Positions 62,124-64,000 of a stretch of DNA of 64,000 nucleotides are shown piece by piece. The DNA lies in contig NZ_CP029151.1 in the NCBI RefSeq assembly GCF_003095655.1, positions 124,001 through 188,000 on the forward strand. Reading direction: 5' to 3'. Made by a program: the position numbers and the translations under genes. This DNA comes from Dokdonia sp. Dokd-P16. GTDB lineage: Bacteria > Bacteroidota > Bacteroidia > Flavobacteriales > Flavobacteriaceae. Below the pieces are notes generated by a model. The model made no database searches. It was not told the DNA's origin and was given only the letters and a program-made list of their open reading frames with translations. Position 1 is the first letter of the stretch. Each line of letters starts with the position of its first letter.

Positions 62124-63509
62124 ATGGGAAAAACACTATTTGATAAAGTCTGGGATGCACACGTAGTAGATACGGTAGATAACGGTCCACAGATTTTATA
62201 TATCGATAAGCATTTAATACATGAAGTTACCAGTCCGCAGGCATTTAATGAGCTTGAGGAACGAGGCATTCCTGTGGCGCGTCCAGATCAAATAGTTGCC
62301 ACGGCAGATCATAACACCCCAACGGAAAATCAGCATCTTCCTATCAAGGATGAGATGTCGCGCAAACAGTTGCAACAACTCACTAATAACTGTGAGAAAC
62401 ACGGTATTACACTCTATGGTCTAGGTCACAAATACAATGGCATTGTGCACGTGATGGCACCAGAACTGGGCATCACACAACCAGGTATGACTATGGTATG
62501 TGGTGATAGTCACACTTCAACCCACGGGGCTTTTGGCACTATTGCCTTTGGTATCGGGACGAGTCAGGTGGGACAAGTATTTGCGAGTCAGAGCCTATTA
62601 CTTAACAAACCTAAAAGCCTACGCGTTTCTGTAAATGGAACCCTTGCACCGCACGTTTCTCCTAAGGATGTGATTTTATACATCATCTCAAAAATTGGCA
62701 CGAACGCTGGTACTGGTTACTTCTGTGAGTATGCGGGTAATGTTTTTGAGGAAATGAGTATGGAAGGTCGTATGACGGTTTGTAATATGAGTATCGAGAT
62801 GGGTGCTCGTGGCGGTATGATTGCCCCAGATCAAACCACATTTGATTATGTAGAAGGACGCAAATTTGCTCCGCAGGGTGACGCTTTCGCGAAAGCGGTA
62901 TCCTACTGGAAAACACTCCCTACAGATCAAGATGCCACTTTTGACAAAGAATACCACTTTGATGCCGAAGATATAGCACCTATGCTCACCTACGGCACAA
63001 ACCCAGGAATGGGGATAAAAATAAACGGCGCTATTCCCGAGAAAGGCGATATGACCTTTGAAAAAGCGCTTGAGTATATGAACTTCAAGGGTGGAGATCA
63101 ACTGCTAGATACGCCTATTAATTATGTGTTTTTAGGAAGTTGTACAAACTCAAGAATAGAAGATTTTAGAATAGCCGCAGCATACGTGCGCGGAAAACAT
63201 AAAGCTGCAAATGTGAACGCCTGGCTAGTACCTGGCTCACAACAAGTAGCAAAGCAACTCGAAGAAGAGGGGCTTAAAGAGGTGTTTGAAGAGGCTGGGT
63301 TTGCCTTACGGCAGCCTGGCTGTTCAGCCTGTCTAGCGATGAATGATGATAAAATTCCCGCTGGAGAGTACTGTGTTTCTACCTCAAATAGAAATTTTGA
63401 AGGCCGCCAAGGTCAAGGTGCGAGAACAATCCTCGCTTCTCCCCTTGTAGCTGCCGCTACTGCCATTGCAGGAAAAATAGTAGACGTCACAAAAGAAGCT
63501 GTAGCCTAA
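62124..63509 (+). CDS. leuC: 3-isopropylmalate dehydratase large subunit
   Basis: 461 aa. Aconitase-type isomerase; the cysteines expected to bind the [4Fe-4S] cluster are C340 (GSCTNS), C400 and C403 ([10 protein letters not shown]). Active-site context [10 protein letters not shown] and [17 protein letters not shown] at the N-terminus. It works with LeuD as a heterodimer. A palindrome copy encodes DAFAKAV near residue 255. The stop overlaps the leuD start (TAATGG). Confidence 0.95.
   Translation: MGKTLFDKVWDAHVVDTVDNGPQILYIDKHLIHEVTSPQAFNELEERGIPVARPDQIVATADHNTPTENQHLPIKDEMSRKQLQQLTNNCEKHGITLYGLGHKYNGIVHVMAPELGITQPGMTMVCGDSHTSTHGAFGTIAFGIGTSQVGQVFASQSLLLNKPKSLRVSVNGTLAPHVSPKDVILYIISKIGTNAGTGYFCEYAGNVFEEMSMEGRMTVCNMSIEMGARGGMIAPDQTTFDYVEGRKFAPQGDAFAKAVSYWKTLPTDQDATFDKEYHFDAEDIAPMLTYGTNPGMGIKINGAIPEKGDMTFEKALEYMNFKGGDQLLDTPINYVFLGSCTNSRIEDFRIAAAYVRGKHKAANVNAWLVPGSQQVAKQLEEEGLKEVFEEAGFALRQPGCSACLAMNDDKIPAGEYCVSTSNRNFEGRQGQGARTILASPLVAAATAIAGKIVDVTKEAVA
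62882..62897. repeat. CGCTTTCGCGAAAGCG palindrome inside leuC
   Basis: Read as FAKA in leuC. Confidence 0.95.
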
Positions 63510-64000
63510 TGGAAAAATTTACAAAACTCATAAGCACCGCGGTTCCGCTTCCTATAGAAAATATAGATACAGACCAGATTATCCCTGCACGCTTCTTGAA
63601 GGCGACAGATAAGAAAGGATTTGGTAATAATGTTTTTAGAGACTGGCGTTTTACAAAAGAAGGGACGCTAGATGCAGATTTCCCTATTAACAAACCACAA
63701 TATGCAGGAGCAAAAATTCTGGTAGCTGGAGATAACTTTGGTTGTGGATCTAGCCGTGAACACGCTGCTTGGGCAATTGTAGGGTATGGATTTAAGGTTG
63801 TGATATCAAGTTTTTTTGCAGATATTTTTAAAGGTAATGCACTTAACAATGGCTTGCTTCCTATTCAGGTGACTCCGGAGTATCTTAAGGAATTACTAGC
63901 AAGTATAGAAGCAAACCCTGAGTTGCCTATTACAATAGATCTAGAAAATCAAGTGGTTGAGATGGCTGGAGTTTATGCTGAGCAAGGTCGAAGTACGAAA
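63509..64000 (+). CDS. leuD: 3-isopropylmalate dehydratase small subunit, cut by the window edge
   Basis: First 164 codons are present; the gene runs out of the window. It begins [20 protein letters not shown], then [20 protein letters not shown], and carries [16 protein letters not shown] (about 76-91), the family signature next to the substrate site. It completes the LeuCD isomerase. It overlaps leuC by one base (TAATG) for coupled translation. Confidence 0.95.
   Translation, partial: MEKFTKLISTAVPLPIENIDTDQIIPARFLKATDKKGFGNNVFRDWRFTKEGTLDADFPINKPQYAGAKILVAGDNFGCGSSREHAAWAIVGYGFKVVISSFFADIFKGNALNNGLLPIQVTPEYLKELLASIEANPELPITIDLENQVVEMAGVYAEQGRSTK

Overview
The window looks like a chromosomal segment of a marine member of the Flavobacteriaceae (Bacteroidota), most likely Dokdonia-like. 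Sequence evidence: a proteorhodopsin gene divergent from a blh retinal-forming dioxygenase gene; recurrent TAnnTTTG promoter elements of the Bacteroidota type, often a few bases before the start codon; lipoproteins with the SC+acidic pattern; a type IX secretion (T9SS) C-terminal domain; a Rho factor with a long basic insertion next to a DUF4293 gene; and TonB-dependent receptors. The genus is inference. No rRNA, tRNA, CRISPR array, insertion sequence or prophage was seen, so this is mostly core genome.

Layout. 0.1-7.1 kb: an M14 peptidase and an XRE regulator that share an operator-like palindrome, a small lipoprotein with TerC, a LytS-type histidine kinase operon, and a Crp/Fnr regulator next to its probable target (DUF2892). 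7.3-12.4 kb: a SulP transporter, an 830-bp intergenic repeat cluster, rho and DUF4293. 12.6-19.4 kb: a GMC oxidoreductase, proteorhodopsin, blh-DsrE, and an M1 aminopeptidase. 19.4-27.1 kb: a LolE/FtsX permease head-to-head with a NamZ-like muramidase, a TonB receptor and an S41 protease. 27.2-33.5 kb: a vitamin B12 uptake locus, with a cobalamin riboswitch in front of btuB and a btuG-like propeller on the minus strand and btuFCD on the plus strand. 34-46 kb: DUF2130, RmuC, a tiny T9SS protein, carB, rpmH, an aminotransferase, uvrB, hsp20 and a TerB-like gene. 46-64 kb: an amidohydrolase, a SatD/DUF3307 pair behind four 29-bp iterons, an S10 peptidase, a CPBP protease with no ordinary start codon, a GNAT-serine deaminase pair, panB-rluA, and leuACD (leuD cut by the window edge).

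Most striking signal. The palindrome CGCTTTCGCGAAAGCG (core TTTCGCGAAA) occurs again and again: 16 exact cores, 11 with the full 16-mer, plus degenerate copies. It sits both between genes and inside coding sequence, where it is read as FAKA, SRKR or FRE depending on frame, and twice it forms part of a signal peptide. Other regulatory structure not explained by genes: a 38-bp perfect palindrome at 1217-1254, the 29-bp iterons at 47644-47759, a CRP-type box at 6851-6866, and two repeat families at 9182-9873.

How the genes fit together: light-driven proton pumping plus retinal supply, high-affinity B12 capture, cell-wall and envelope maintenance, DNA repair and recombination, and amino-acid, pantothenate and pyrimidine biosynthesis. 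This is typical of a streamlined marine heterotroph. All function calls come from reading motifs by eye; no database search was run.
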